Assembly: GCF_003584135.1 (NCBI RefSeq)
Contig: NZ_QXFI01000018.1
Coordinates: forward strand, 62,001-126,000
DNA length: 64,000 nt
From: Flagellimonas pelagia
Lineage (GTDB): Bacteria; Bacteroidota; Bacteroidia; Flavobacteriales; Flavobacteriaceae
Direction of reading: 5' to 3'
The notes under the pieces: model-generated
What the model saw: the letters and a program-made list of their open reading frames with translations, nothing else
Database searches by the model: none
What the model was told of the DNA's origin: nothing
Shown here: positions 27,294 to 35,672 of the stretch, piece after piece
Numbering within the stretch: the first letter of the stretch is position 1
Layout of the letters: each line of letters opens with the position of its first letter
Translations under genes and position numbers: made by a program

Positions 27294-28592
27294 ATGAAAA
27301 AAATATTTTTAATCATAGCCATAGCTTTAGGGGTATCATTGAACGCACAACAGACCCCAGCACCTCCGCAAACGGAACAAGTTGCCATTTTTGGTGCTAC
27401 GGCCCATATCGGTAACGGGGAGGTCATTGAGAACTGTACCATCATTTTTAAAGATGGTAAGATCACCGCCATTGGTGCGGACCTCATGGCTCCTACGATC
27501 GGAACCATGATCGATGCCAAAGGAAAACATGTCTATCCCGGTTTTATAGCTCCGGCCAAACCTTTGGGATTGGTAGAAGTGGATGCCGTGAGGGCCAGTG
27601 ATGATCAAGATGAGATAGGCGAAATGATTCCCCATGTAAGGAGCATCATAGCCTACAACGCCGAATCGAAGGTAGTGGAGAGTATGAGACCCAATGGCGT
27701 GCTGTTGGGACAGGTAACCCCACAGGGTGGAACTATTTCTGGAACCTCCAGTATTGTACAGTTTGATGCCTGGAACTGGGAAGATGCTGCCGTTAAAACT
27801 GACGATGGCATCCATATGAACTGGCCATCCTTTTTCAGGAGAGGTAGATGGTGGATGGGTGAAGAACGAGGCTTTATTCCCAACAAGGAGTATGGCGATC
27901 AGGTAGATGACATCAAAATGTTCTTTTTGAATTCCAGTGCCTATGGAAAAGCTGTTGAAAAAGAGAAAAACCTACCATTTGCTGCCATGGAGGGACTTTT
28001 TGACGGCTCCAAGCGTTTGTACATCCACGCAGATGGCGAAAAGGAAATTACAGATGCCGTGAACATGGCCAAAGAAGTCGGGGTGAAGCACATTGTGATC
28101 GTGGGAGGATATCGTGCCAATAAAATTGCCGATTTCCTTAAGGAAAACAATGTAGCCGTTTTGGTAGGACAGACTCATGCATTGCCAGAATACGAAGACG
28201 ATGATTATGACTTGCCATACAAATTGCCAAAACTTTTGGTAGACGCCGGTCTCTTGGTTGGATTACAAAATGAGGATGCCGCCAATTTCCAAGCCAGAAA
28301 CTTGGCCTTTTATGCGGGTCAGACCGTGGGACAAGGGTTGGACAAGGAAAAAGCTTTACAGTTATTGACCGGTAACACGGCCAAAATTCTAGGTATTGAT
28401 GACCAATACGGAACGTTGGAAGTTGGCAAGAGCGCCACCTTGTTCATCTCCGAGGGTGATGCCTTGGATATGCGCACCAACCAACTTTCCAAAGCTTATA
28501 TCGATGGTAGGGATATTTCCCTAGAAACCCATCAGACCAAGCTATGGCACCGGTACATGGATAAATATGAAAGAGAAAAAGCAGGACAATAG
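27294..28592 (+). CDS. amidohydrolase-like secreted protein lacking metal ligands
   Basis: This 432-residue protein has a signal peptide (KIFLIIAIALGVSLNAQQ) and an amidohydrolase fold (IGNGEVIENCTIIFKDGKIT; C-terminal YGTLEVGKSATLFISEGDAL). The metal motif is replaced by YPGFIAPAKPLGL, and no HxH is present. It resembles the dead N-terminal half of the preceding protein. The ATG at 27294 is chosen because it starts the signal peptide; an upstream in-frame GTG inside the previous gene is less likely. It probably forms a complex with the preceding enzyme, which is inference. Confidence 0.85.
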   Translation: MKKIFLIIAIALGVSLNAQQTPAPPQTEQVAIFGATAHIGNGEVIENCTIIFKDGKITAIGADLMAPTIGTMIDAKGKHVYPGFIAPAKPLGLVEVDAVRASDDQDEIGEMIPHVRSIIAYNAESKVVESMRPNGVLLGQVTPQGGTISGTSSIVQFDAWNWEDAAVKTDDGIHMNWPSFFRRGRWWMGEERGFIPNKEYGDQVDDIKMFFLNSSAYGKAVEKEKNLPFAAMEGLFDGSKRLYIHADGEKEITDAVNMAKEVGVKHIVIVGGYRANKIADFLKENNVAVLVGQTHALPEYEDDDYDLPYKLPKLLVDAGLLVGLQNEDAANFQARNLAFYAGQTVGQGLDKEKALQLLTGNTAKILGIDDQYGTLEVGKSATLFISEGDALDMRTNQLSKAYIDGRDISLETHQTKLWHRYMDKYEREKAGQ

Positions 28593-28605
28593 ATTCCAAA
28601 AAGAG

Positions 28606-28635
28606 AGCGGCGTTCAAATGAACGCCGCTTTTTTT
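28606..28635 (+). terminator. intrinsic terminator between convergent genes
   Basis: AGCGGCGTTC, loop AAAT and GAACGCCGCT form a perfect 10-bp stem followed by seven T residues. It reaches into the stop codon of the convergent DUF6503 gene. The preceding AAAAAG stretch may let it act on the minus strand too. Confidence 0.88.
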
Positions 28636-29437
28636 AACTCTTCTTGATTTCAACAAATTCCGCTCCCTCCGGTTTTTCATAAAAACTATCGGGTTTGGGC
28701 TCCTTGCTCACCGAGGCATCTTCAAAATTTACGGTATTCCTGGCATCCAAGATATTCCTGCCCTCATAATTGTGCCATGTGATGGCCTTAGGCAGTATTA
28801 GTCCTCCAACATCCTGCCATTCACCATAATGTATCCATCTAAAATTATCCGAACTCTCCCCGGTCCGGTACGTGACCGTATAACCTAGCCATGCCATTTG
28901 GTGTGTATCTGGATCAAAGTGGATAAAATATTCATCTTGGGAAGAGGCACCGACCCCAGCATCATAGGAAATCTTCACTCCAGGATAGCTTTTCCCTTCA
29001 TACACCAAGTCTTCAGCCTCACCGTACACAATGCCATCATCGGCCAATACAAAGGGCATCCCATAAAAATAGAACATCAGGTTGTGGTAAAAAGCGGCAT
29101 CTCCCTGGTAGTTTTGATCAGGATCCAAAAGCCAAGCACTTTCCCCATCAAAACCCATGGAATACTTTTCCGTATCCACTCTATCTTTTCTTGACCATAG
29201 GTCAATAGTGTGGGTTTCGGGCGCATCGGGGTTGGGCAACACAAAGGTGAGCGTTCGCATGGATTTCCAAAGATCTAGGCCACCGTGCGCCTCAAAAACC
29301 TTGGCTAAATATTCTGGATATTTTGATTTAGGAGTGCCCGACCCAATCGGTTCCGGCACTTGTGCCGCTTCTTTTTTTGGGGAAGGTTTGCAGGCCATTA
29401 GGGCCAAAAAAATCATTAGGATGGTTGTTTTTTTCAT
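28634..29437 (-). CDS. DUF6503 family lipoprotein
   Basis: This 267-residue protein has a lipobox (LALMACKPSP, cysteine 16). The rest is predicted as beta-strand rich, starting with YLAKVFEAHGGLDLWKSMRT and containing many aromatic residues (YFIHFDPDTHQMAWLGYTV, DNFRWIHYGEWQDVGGLILP), a pattern like LolA/outer-membrane lipoprotein-sorting folds. The function is unknown. It converges on the amidohydrolase pair. Confidence 0.72.
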   Translation of the reverse strand: MKKTTILMIFLALMACKPSPKKEAAQVPEPIGSGTPKSKYPEYLAKVFEAHGGLDLWKSMRTLTFVLPNPDAPETHTIDLWSRKDRVDTEKYSMGFDGESAWLLDPDQNYQGDAAFYHNLMFYFYGMPFVLADDGIVYGEAEDLVYEGKSYPGVKISYDAGVGASSQDEYFIHFDPDTHQMAWLGYTVTYRTGESSDNFRWIHYGEWQDVGGLILPKAITWHNYEGRNILDARNTVNFEDASVSKEPKPDSFYEKPEGAEFVEIKKS

Positions 29438-29506
29438 GGTCTATATTTTGGCAATTGGTCGAAAACCGCTTTTTTAGATTACAAGAAACGCTATTTTTAC
29501 TTCGTG

Positions 29507-30307
29507 ATGGAAGCCAAATCGATCAGCAGTGTCCAAAACCCTTTGGTAAAAAACATACTGCTATTAAAGGAAAAATCCCGTGAGCGGAAGAAGACCGGGC
29601 TTTTTGTGGTGGAGGGACAGCGTGAGCTGGAACTTGCCCAGAAAGGAGGCTATACCTTAACCACCTTTTTGTATTGCCCAGAGATTTGGTCCGATCATCA
29701 CCTGAAGGATGTACTGGTAAATTCAAAACCTGAAATCATCCAGATTACCCGACCTGTTTATGAGAAAATTGCACACCGGGGCACCACTGAAGGTGTTTTG
29801 GGCATCATGAAGGTCAAGGAACACGGATTGGAAAACATCCATTTCAAAAACAAACAACCCTTGGTACTAGTGGCCGAAGCCCCCGAGAAACCAGGGAACA
29901 TCGGTGCCTTGTTAAGAACCGCCGATGCCGCCGCCGTAGATGCCGTGTTGATTGCCAATCCCAAATCGGACCTGTACAACCCGAATATCATCCGATCCAG
30001 TGTAGGCTGCATTTTTACCAATCAAATAGGGATGGGTTCGACGGAAGAAATCATCCAGTTTCTTCAATCGAACCAAATCAAGATTTACTGTGCCGCCCTA
30101 ACCGCCTCCAAAAACTATGTGGATTGCGATTTTACAGATGCCACCGCCATGGTCATGGGTACCGAAGCGACCGGATTAACGGAGGATTGGCTCCAAAATT
30201 CCGACCAAAATATCATTATACCGATGCAGGGCGAAATCGATTCCATGAACGTTTCCGTATCGGCGGCAATACTTATCTTTGAAGCCAAGCGACAACGCGG
30301 ATTTTAG
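29507..30307 (+). CDS. SpoU-family RNA 2'-O-methyltransferase
   Basis: This 266-residue TrmH/RlmB-like enzyme methylates ribose on rRNA or tRNA using SAM. The N-terminal substrate-binding part (SISSVQNPLVKNILLLKEKS) is followed by the knotted SPOUT core with motif 1 NIGALLRTADAA, motif 2 VMGTEATGLTEDW and motif 3 IPMQGEIDSMNVSVSAAI. The exact target base cannot be read from the sequence. The ATG at 29507 is chosen over the adjacent in-frame GTG. Confidence 0.9.
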   Translation: MEAKSISSVQNPLVKNILLLKEKSRERKKTGLFVVEGQRELELAQKGGYTLTTFLYCPEIWSDHHLKDVLVNSKPEIIQITRPVYEKIAHRGTTEGVLGIMKVKEHGLENIHFKNKQPLVLVAEAPEKPGNIGALLRTADAAAVDAVLIANPKSDLYNPNIIRSSVGCIFTNQIGMGSTEEIIQFLQSNQIKIYCAALTASKNYVDCDFTDATAMVMGTEATGLTEDWLQNSDQNIIIPMQGEIDSMNVSVSAAILIFEAKRQRGF

Positions 30308-30310
30308 TCT

Positions 30311-31543
30311 ATGGAAAAAACTGTACTCTTTTATATTATTCTCGCCATCCTTGTTGTCCAATATTTGGTCCACCAATTCTTGGAATACCTCAATGCCAAA
30401 CGGTTCAAATCCACTTTGCCTCCGGAACTTTCCGATGTTTTTGATGAAAAGGAATACCAAAAGTCGCAGGAGTACAAGCTTGCCAACTATCGTTTTGGGT
30501 TGCTTTCGGATGGATTTTCCCTTATATTGACCCTATGCTTTCTGTGGTTCGGCGGTTTTGAGTGGATCGACCAATTGACGCGTTCCATAAGCCAGAATAT
30601 TATCCCCATGGCCCTGATATTCTTTGGGCTGATCACCTTTGGCAGTGCCATCTTGGGATTGCCATTTTCTTATTACCGCACTTTTGTGATCGAAGAAAAA
30701 TACGGCTTCAACAAGACCACTAAAAAACTGTTCTTTATGGATAAGATCAAAGGCGGTATACTGACCGCGATATTAGGCGGTGGTATCTTGGCCCTTTTTA
30801 TATGGTTCTATCAATGGACAGGCCCAAAATTTTGGATCTATACCTGGATCATGGTTGGCGTGGTCATCCTTTTCATCAACCTGTTTTATAGTAGGTTGAT
30901 CGTGCCGATGTTCAACAAACAGACACCTTTGAATGAGGGCAGTCTAAAAAATGCCATTGAAGGGTACGCCCAAAAAGTCGGCTTTGAACTCAAGAATATT
31001 TTCGTAATCGATGGCTCCAAGCGTTCTACCAAGGCCAATGCCTATTTTTCAGGGTTTGGAAAAGAAAAACGGATTACGTTGTTCGACACCTTAATCCATG
31101 ATCTGGATGAAGAGGAAATTGTGGCCGTTTTGGCACACGAGGTCGGTCATTACAAGAGAAACCATATCATTTTCAACTTGGTGTTGTCTTTAGCTGTAAC
31201 GGGTTTTACCTTGTACATTCTCTCCCTTTTCATCAATCACCCAGAAATTTCTAAGGCCATTGGAGTAACTACACCAAGTTTCCATGCTGCATTGGTCGGC
31301 TTTGCCTTGTTGTACAGTCCCATTTCGGAAATCACAGGTTTGGCTATGAACTATCTGTCCAGAAAGTTCGAATTTCAAGCCGATGATTATGCCAAGAACA
31401 CCTTTTCGGCAACACCTTTGGTCACATCGTTAAAGAAGTTGTCCAAGAACAGTTTGAGCAACCTAACTCCCCACCCTGCCTACGTTTTCGTACACTATTC
31501 CCACCCACCGTTGGTGGAACGCATCCGTAATTTGAAGGCATAG
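30311..31543 (+). CDS. M48 family zinc metallopeptidase (CAAX protease Ste24/HtpX-like)
   Basis: This 410-residue membrane protease has several helices (FYIILAILVVQYLVHQFLE at the start; two near 320-370). The zinc site is HEVGH in AVLAHEVGHYKRN, with the third ligand glutamate in KFEFQADDYAKN. The overall layout matches the Ste24/CAAX prenyl protease 1 subfamily; in bacteria these act in membrane protein quality control. It starts 3 nt after the methyltransferase gene and probably shares its transcript. Confidence 0.9.
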   Translation: MEKTVLFYIILAILVVQYLVHQFLEYLNAKRFKSTLPPELSDVFDEKEYQKSQEYKLANYRFGLLSDGFSLILTLCFLWFGGFEWIDQLTRSISQNIIPMALIFFGLITFGSAILGLPFSYYRTFVIEEKYGFNKTTKKLFFMDKIKGGILTAILGGGILALFIWFYQWTGPKFWIYTWIMVGVVILFINLFYSRLIVPMFNKQTPLNEGSLKNAIEGYAQKVGFELKNIFVIDGSKRSTKANAYFSGFGKEKRITLFDTLIHDLDEEEIVAVLAHEVGHYKRNHIIFNLVLSLAVTGFTLYILSLFINHPEISKAIGVTTPSFHAALVGFALLYSPISEITGLAMNYLSRKFEFQADDYAKNTFSATPLVTSLKKLSKNSLSNLTPHPAYVFVHYSHPPLVERIRNLKA

Positions 31544-31587
31544 TTTTTGTTGCCCACATAATAAGTTTGTAGTAATTTTAGTATACT

Positions 31588-33792
31588 ATGACAGCCGCTG
31601 CTATCGAAAAAGAAAACAAGGAGATTGCCAAGCAATACAAGGAATTGCTTCGCATCAGTTATCAAACCTTGACCGATGAGGACAAGAAGTTGATACGCTC
31701 TGCTTTTGACGTGGCCGTGGATGCCCATAAGGACCAACGACGAAAATCAGGTGAGGCCTATATTTTCCATCCCATTGCAGTTGCCAAGATCGTTGCCTCC
31801 AAAATTGGATTGGATGCCGTTTCCATAGCGGCTGCGCTCTTGCACGATGTAGTCGAGGACACCCCCTACACCCTTGCCGATATTGAACGGATGTTCGGGG
31901 AAACCGTAGCAAAGATTGTGGACGGGCTCACCAAAATTGCCCACCTTAAAAAGGACATGGACATTAGTCAACAGGCAGAGAATTTCAGAAAAATGCTGTT
32001 GACTCTCCATGATGATGTGCGAGTAATCATCATCAAAATTGCAGACCGTTACCACAACATGCTCACCATGGATTCCATGCCGGAGCACAAACAAGTGAAA
32101 ATCGCGTCTGAAACACTCTATATCTATGCCCCGTTGGCACATAGGATAGGGCTTTATAATATCAAGACACATCTTGAGGACCTTGCCTTAAAATACACCG
32201 AACCTGAGGTATATAAGGATATTCAGGCCAAAATTGAAGATACGGAAGAAGAGAATTTGGCCTATATCGAAGCGTTTTCCGATGTGATACGAAATTCTCT
32301 GGACAAGGAAGGGCTCAACTATTACATCAAAGGCCGTATGAAGTCCATATTCTCCATACGAAGGAAAATGAAGGCCCAGAACGTTTCCTTTGATGAAGTG
32401 TACGATAAGTTTGCCATTCGGATCATATACAAATCCGATAGGAAGAACGAAAAATTCCTGGCCTGGAAGATATACTCCATAGTCACAGATCACTTCACCC
32501 CCAACCCTGTGCGATTGCGCGATTGGATCACCTCTCCAAAATCTACAGGATACGAGGCCCTTCACATTACCGTGATGGGACCCAAAGGCAAATGGGTAGA
32601 AGTGCAGATACGCAGTGAGCGGATGCACGAGATTGCGGAAAAAGGATATGCCGCCCACTTTAAATACAAACATGGAGCCCAAAAGGAACAGGGCATTGAA
32701 GAATGGCTCAACAAATTGCAAGAAGCGTTGGAAAGTGCCAATGGCAATGCAGTTGACTTTGTGGAGGAATTCAAACTGAACCTGTACGCCAAAGAAATCT
32801 TTGTTTTTACACCGAAAGGAGATTTAAAATCTATGCCCAAAGGAGCTACGGCCCTAGATTTTGCCTTCAACATCCATACAGAAATCGGCATGAAGACCCG
32901 TGGGGCCAAGGTCAATGGAAAATTGGTGCCCCTGGGCACACAATTGCGCAGTGGAGACCAAGTAGAAATCATGACTTCGGAAACTGCCAAGCCCAGCCAA
33001 AGCTGGTTGGACTATGCCAATACCGCCAGGGCTCGGTCCAAGATCAAATCCTCATTGATGGAGGAGAAGAAAGAAGTGGCCGAGGAAGGTAAAGAGATTC
33101 TCCGAAGAAAGCTGAAATCGCAAAAGATCACGCTGAACGAGGATACCGTGAACAAACTGGTGAACTATTTTAAACTAAAGACCAGTTTAGACTTGTTCTA
33201 CCGGGTAGGTATCGGGGTCATCGACAACGATAAGCTCAAGGATTTTGCTTCTTCCTATCACAATGCCTTTATCAATTTCTTCAAGAACAGGATCCGAAAA
33301 ACCCCGGTTCCCAAGGATATTGACAAAGATGAAATCACCACCAAGTACGACATGCTCGTTTTTGGCAAGGAAGAAGAACGTCTCAACTATAAACTGTCCC
33401 AGTGCTGCAACCCTATCCCAGGGGACGATGTTTTTGGTTTTGTAAGTGTGAATGATGGCATCAAAGTGCACAAGAAAAACTGCCCCAATGCCATTTCATT
33501 GCAATCCAATTATGCCTATAGGATCATTAGCGCCAAATGGATAGATTCCACCCAAGAAGAGTTTTCGGTGGATATCGAGATTACGGGCATCGACAACCTC
33601 GGCTTGGTGAAGGATATCACCAAAATCATCTCGGAAAACATGCACGTGAACATGCGCAACCTCAACTTTTCGGCAGATGGTGGTACGTTCAAAGGAAAAA
33701 TCACTTTGGTGGTAAAAAACAACACCATCCTTAAAAAGCTTATAGACAATTTAAAGCAGGTTGAAGGGATCGACAAAGTGACCAGAATTTAA
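31588..33792 (+). CDS. rel: bifunctional (p)ppGpp synthetase/hydrolase
   Basis: This 734-residue RelA/SpoT homologue makes and degrades the stringent-response alarmone (p)ppGpp. The HD hydrolase domain has HP at 61-62 and HD at 86-87 in ALLHDVVEDTP. The synthetase domain follows (GRMKSIFSIRRKMKAQNV, KSTGYEALHITVMGP), then TGS (IFVFTPKGDL to RSGDQVEIMTS), a zinc-finger-like CCNPIPGDDVFGFV and a C-terminal ACT domain. Both catalytic centres look intact, so a true Rel-type enzyme is likely. fur follows after a promoter-like element. Confidence 0.96.
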   Translation: MTAAAIEKENKEIAKQYKELLRISYQTLTDEDKKLIRSAFDVAVDAHKDQRRKSGEAYIFHPIAVAKIVASKIGLDAVSIAAALLHDVVEDTPYTLADIERMFGETVAKIVDGLTKIAHLKKDMDISQQAENFRKMLLTLHDDVRVIIIKIADRYHNMLTMDSMPEHKQVKIASETLYIYAPLAHRIGLYNIKTHLEDLALKYTEPEVYKDIQAKIEDTEEENLAYIEAFSDVIRNSLDKEGLNYYIKGRMKSIFSIRRKMKAQNVSFDEVYDKFAIRIIYKSDRKNEKFLAWKIYSIVTDHFTPNPVRLRDWITSPKSTGYEALHITVMGPKGKWVEVQIRSERMHEIAEKGYAAHFKYKHGAQKEQGIEEWLNKLQEALESANGNAVDFVEEFKLNLYAKEIFVFTPKGDLKSMPKGATALDFAFNIHTEIGMKTRGAKVNGKLVPLGTQLRSGDQVEIMTSETAKPSQSWLDYANTARARSKIKSSLMEEKKEVAEEGKEILRRKLKSQKITLNEDTVNKLVNYFKLKTSLDLFYRVGIGVIDNDKLKDFASSYHNAFINFFKNRIRKTPVPKDIDKDEITTKYDMLVFGKEEERLNYKLSQCCNPIPGDDVFGFVSVNDGIKVHKKNCPNAISLQSNYAYRIISAKWIDSTQEEFSVDIEITGIDNLGLVKDITKIISENMHVNMRNLNFSADGGTFKGKITLVVKNNTILKKLIDNLKQVEGIDKVTRI

Positions 33793-33802
33793 TTTTTAGC
33801 TG

Positions 33803-33810
33803 TACCTTTG
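33803..33810 (+). promoter_or_regulatory. -7 element upstream of fur
   Basis: TACCTTTG matches TAnnTTTG exactly and ends 23 nt before the fur ATG. The -33 region is T-rich (ATTTTTAG) without a clear TTG. Confidence 0.45.
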
Positions 33811-33833
33811 TGCATTAGCTTAGGTAGAAAGCC

Positions 33834-34292
33834 ATGGATAACAACAAAAATCAGGAAATTGTAAAAAATGTGTTCACCGCATTCCTTGAGGAAAAGGGAC
33901 ACCGCAAGACCCCTGAGCGCTACGCTATTTTACAGGAAATTTACGAAAGTGACGACCATTTTGACGTGGAATCCCTCTACATCAAAATGAAGACCAAAAA
34001 CTACAGGGTAAGCCGTGCAACCCTCTACAATACCATCGAGTTGTTGTTGGAGTGCAAATTGGTAAGAAAGCACCAGTTTGGTAAAAACCAGGCACAATAC
34101 GAGAAATCCTATTTTGATCGTCAGCACGACCATGTCATCCTTACCGACACTGGTGAAGTAGTGGAATTTTGTGACCCACGCATCCAATCCATCAAAAAAA
34201 CGATTGAGGAGGTTTTTGATATCAAGATCAACAACCACTCCTTATATTTCTACGGAACCCGAAACAAAAAAGAAGAAAACCTAACCGAATAA
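33834..34292 (+). CDS. Fur family transcriptional regulator
   Basis: This 152-residue metal-sensing repressor has a winged helix with [17 protein letters not shown] (recognition helix) and a dimerisation domain with [17 protein letters not shown] at 96-112 and NNHSLYFYG. The sensing histidines H98 and H100 are present. The structural zinc motif CxxC of classical Fur is missing: L103 and T106 stand in its place, and there is no second C-terminal cysteine pair. Whether it senses iron (Fur) or peroxide (PerR) cannot be decided. purA starts 12 nt later. Confidence 0.88.
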   Translation: MDNNKNQEIVKNVFTAFLEEKGHRKTPERYAILQEIYESDDHFDVESLYIKMKTKNYRVSRATLYNTIELLLECKLVRKHQFGKNQAQYEKSYFDRQHDHVILTDTGEVVEFCDPRIQSIKKTIEEVFDIKINNHSLYFYGTRNKKEENLTE

Positions 34293-34304
34293 TCCACACA
34301 TTTC

Positions 34305-35573
34305 ATGGTAGATTTATTGCTTGGACTCCAATGGGGAGACGAAGGAAAAGGAAAAATTGTTGATGTACTGACCAAGGAATACGATATCATCGCCAGATTT
34401 CAAGGAGGTCCAAATGCCGGGCACACTTTGGAATTTGATGGCATCAAACACGTATTGCACACCATTCCCTCTGGGATTTTCCATAAAAATGCCATCAATA
34501 TTGTGGGCAATGGCGTGGTCATTGACCCCGTCATCTTTAAAAAGGAATTGGATAACCTTGGAAAGTTCAATATCGATTTCGTATCCAAACTCCTGATTTC
34601 CCGAAAGGCCCATCTAATCCTTCCTACGCACCGATTGTTGGATGCCGCTTCGGAAGCTTCCAAGGGGAAGGCCAAGATTGGTTCCACGTTAAAAGGAATC
34701 GGCCCGACGTATATGGACAAGACAGGCCGCAACGGTATGCGTGTGGGCGATCTTGAATTTGACGACTGGAAAACGAAATACCGTGCCCTTGCCGATAAGC
34801 ACGAGGCCATGATCGACTTTTACGATGTGGAAATCGAATACAATCTGGCCGAATTGGAAGCAGAATTCTGTGTCGGGGTCGAAGCTTTGAAGAAATTGAC
34901 CTTTATCGATAGTGAAGAGTATATTTTCAAGGCACAGGCCGAAGGCAAAAAAATATTGGCAGAAGGTGCCCAAGGTTCTTTGCTCGACATAGACTTTGGA
35001 ACGTATCCCTATGTTACCTCTTCCAATACCACCGCAGCGGGTGCCTGTACCGGCTTGGGCGTGGCCCCCAACAAGATTGAACGTGTTTTGGGTATTTTCA
35101 AGGCATATACCACCCGTGTAGGCAGTGGACCCTTCCCTACCGAGCTTTTTGATGAGGACGGTGCCACCATGGGCCGTGTAGGAAACGAGTTCGGGGCGAC
35201 CACGGGAAGACCAAGACGTTGTGGTTGGTTGGACCTGGTTGCATTGAAATATGCCGTACAGATCAACGGCGTCACCGAGCTGATGATGATGAAGGCAGAC
35301 GTGTTGAGCGGGTTCAAGACCATAAAAGTTTGCACTGCCTATGATTACAAAGGTGAAAAAATACAGCACTTGCCTTACAACATCGAAAGTGAGTACGTAA
35401 CACCGGTATACACCGAGATGAAAGGCTGGGCCAAGGACCTTACAAAACTGACCAAATCGGATGAACTGCCCCCGGCCCTTAACGATTATATCTCCTTTTT
35501 GGAAGAGCAGTTGCAGGTGCCTATCAAAATAGTTTCCGTGGGTCCGGACAGACTCCAAACTATCCATAGGTAA
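34305..35573 (+). CDS. purA: adenylosuccinate synthetase
   Basis: This GTP-dependent enzyme joins IMP and aspartate to give adenylosuccinate, the first committed step of AMP synthesis. It has 422 residues. The N-terminal GTP-binding motif is GLQWGDEGKGKIVD, followed by FQGGPNAGHTLEF, the IMP-binding region KGIGPTYMDKTGRNGMRVGD and TTTGRPRRCGWLD-like GATTGRPRRCGWLDLVALK. It is in the fur transcript. Confidence 0.97.
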   Translation: MVDLLLGLQWGDEGKGKIVDVLTKEYDIIARFQGGPNAGHTLEFDGIKHVLHTIPSGIFHKNAINIVGNGVVIDPVIFKKELDNLGKFNIDFVSKLLISRKAHLILPTHRLLDAASEASKGKAKIGSTLKGIGPTYMDKTGRNGMRVGDLEFDDWKTKYRALADKHEAMIDFYDVEIEYNLAELEAEFCVGVEALKKLTFIDSEEYIFKAQAEGKKILAEGAQGSLLDIDFGTYPYVTSSNTTAAGACTGLGVAPNKIERVLGIFKAYTTRVGSGPFPTELFDEDGATMGRVGNEFGATTGRPRRCGWLDLVALKYAVQINGVTELMMMKADVLSGFKTIKVCTAYDYKGEKIQHLPYNIESEYVTPVYTEMKGWAKDLTKLTKSDELPPALNDYISFLEEQLQVPIKIVSVGPDRLQTIHR

Positions 35574-35672
35574 ACTTCAGTTATTGCTCATTTTTCAGTA
35601 CCTTTAAGGGTAATTTGATACGGCTTTTTTCAAACCGTAACACACATAATAAATTATCCAAAAACTACTAAA

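Noticed and set aside
33636..33652. Sequence around CACGTG within rel as a possible parS
   Set aside because: Only the central six bases fit; the flanks do not match the TGTTTCACGTGAAACA consensus, and it sits in coding DNA.
34689..35567. Long open frame (292 codons) on the minus strand opposite purA
   Set aside because: It lies wholly inside the unmistakable purA gene, has no family motif and reflects the codon pattern of purA.
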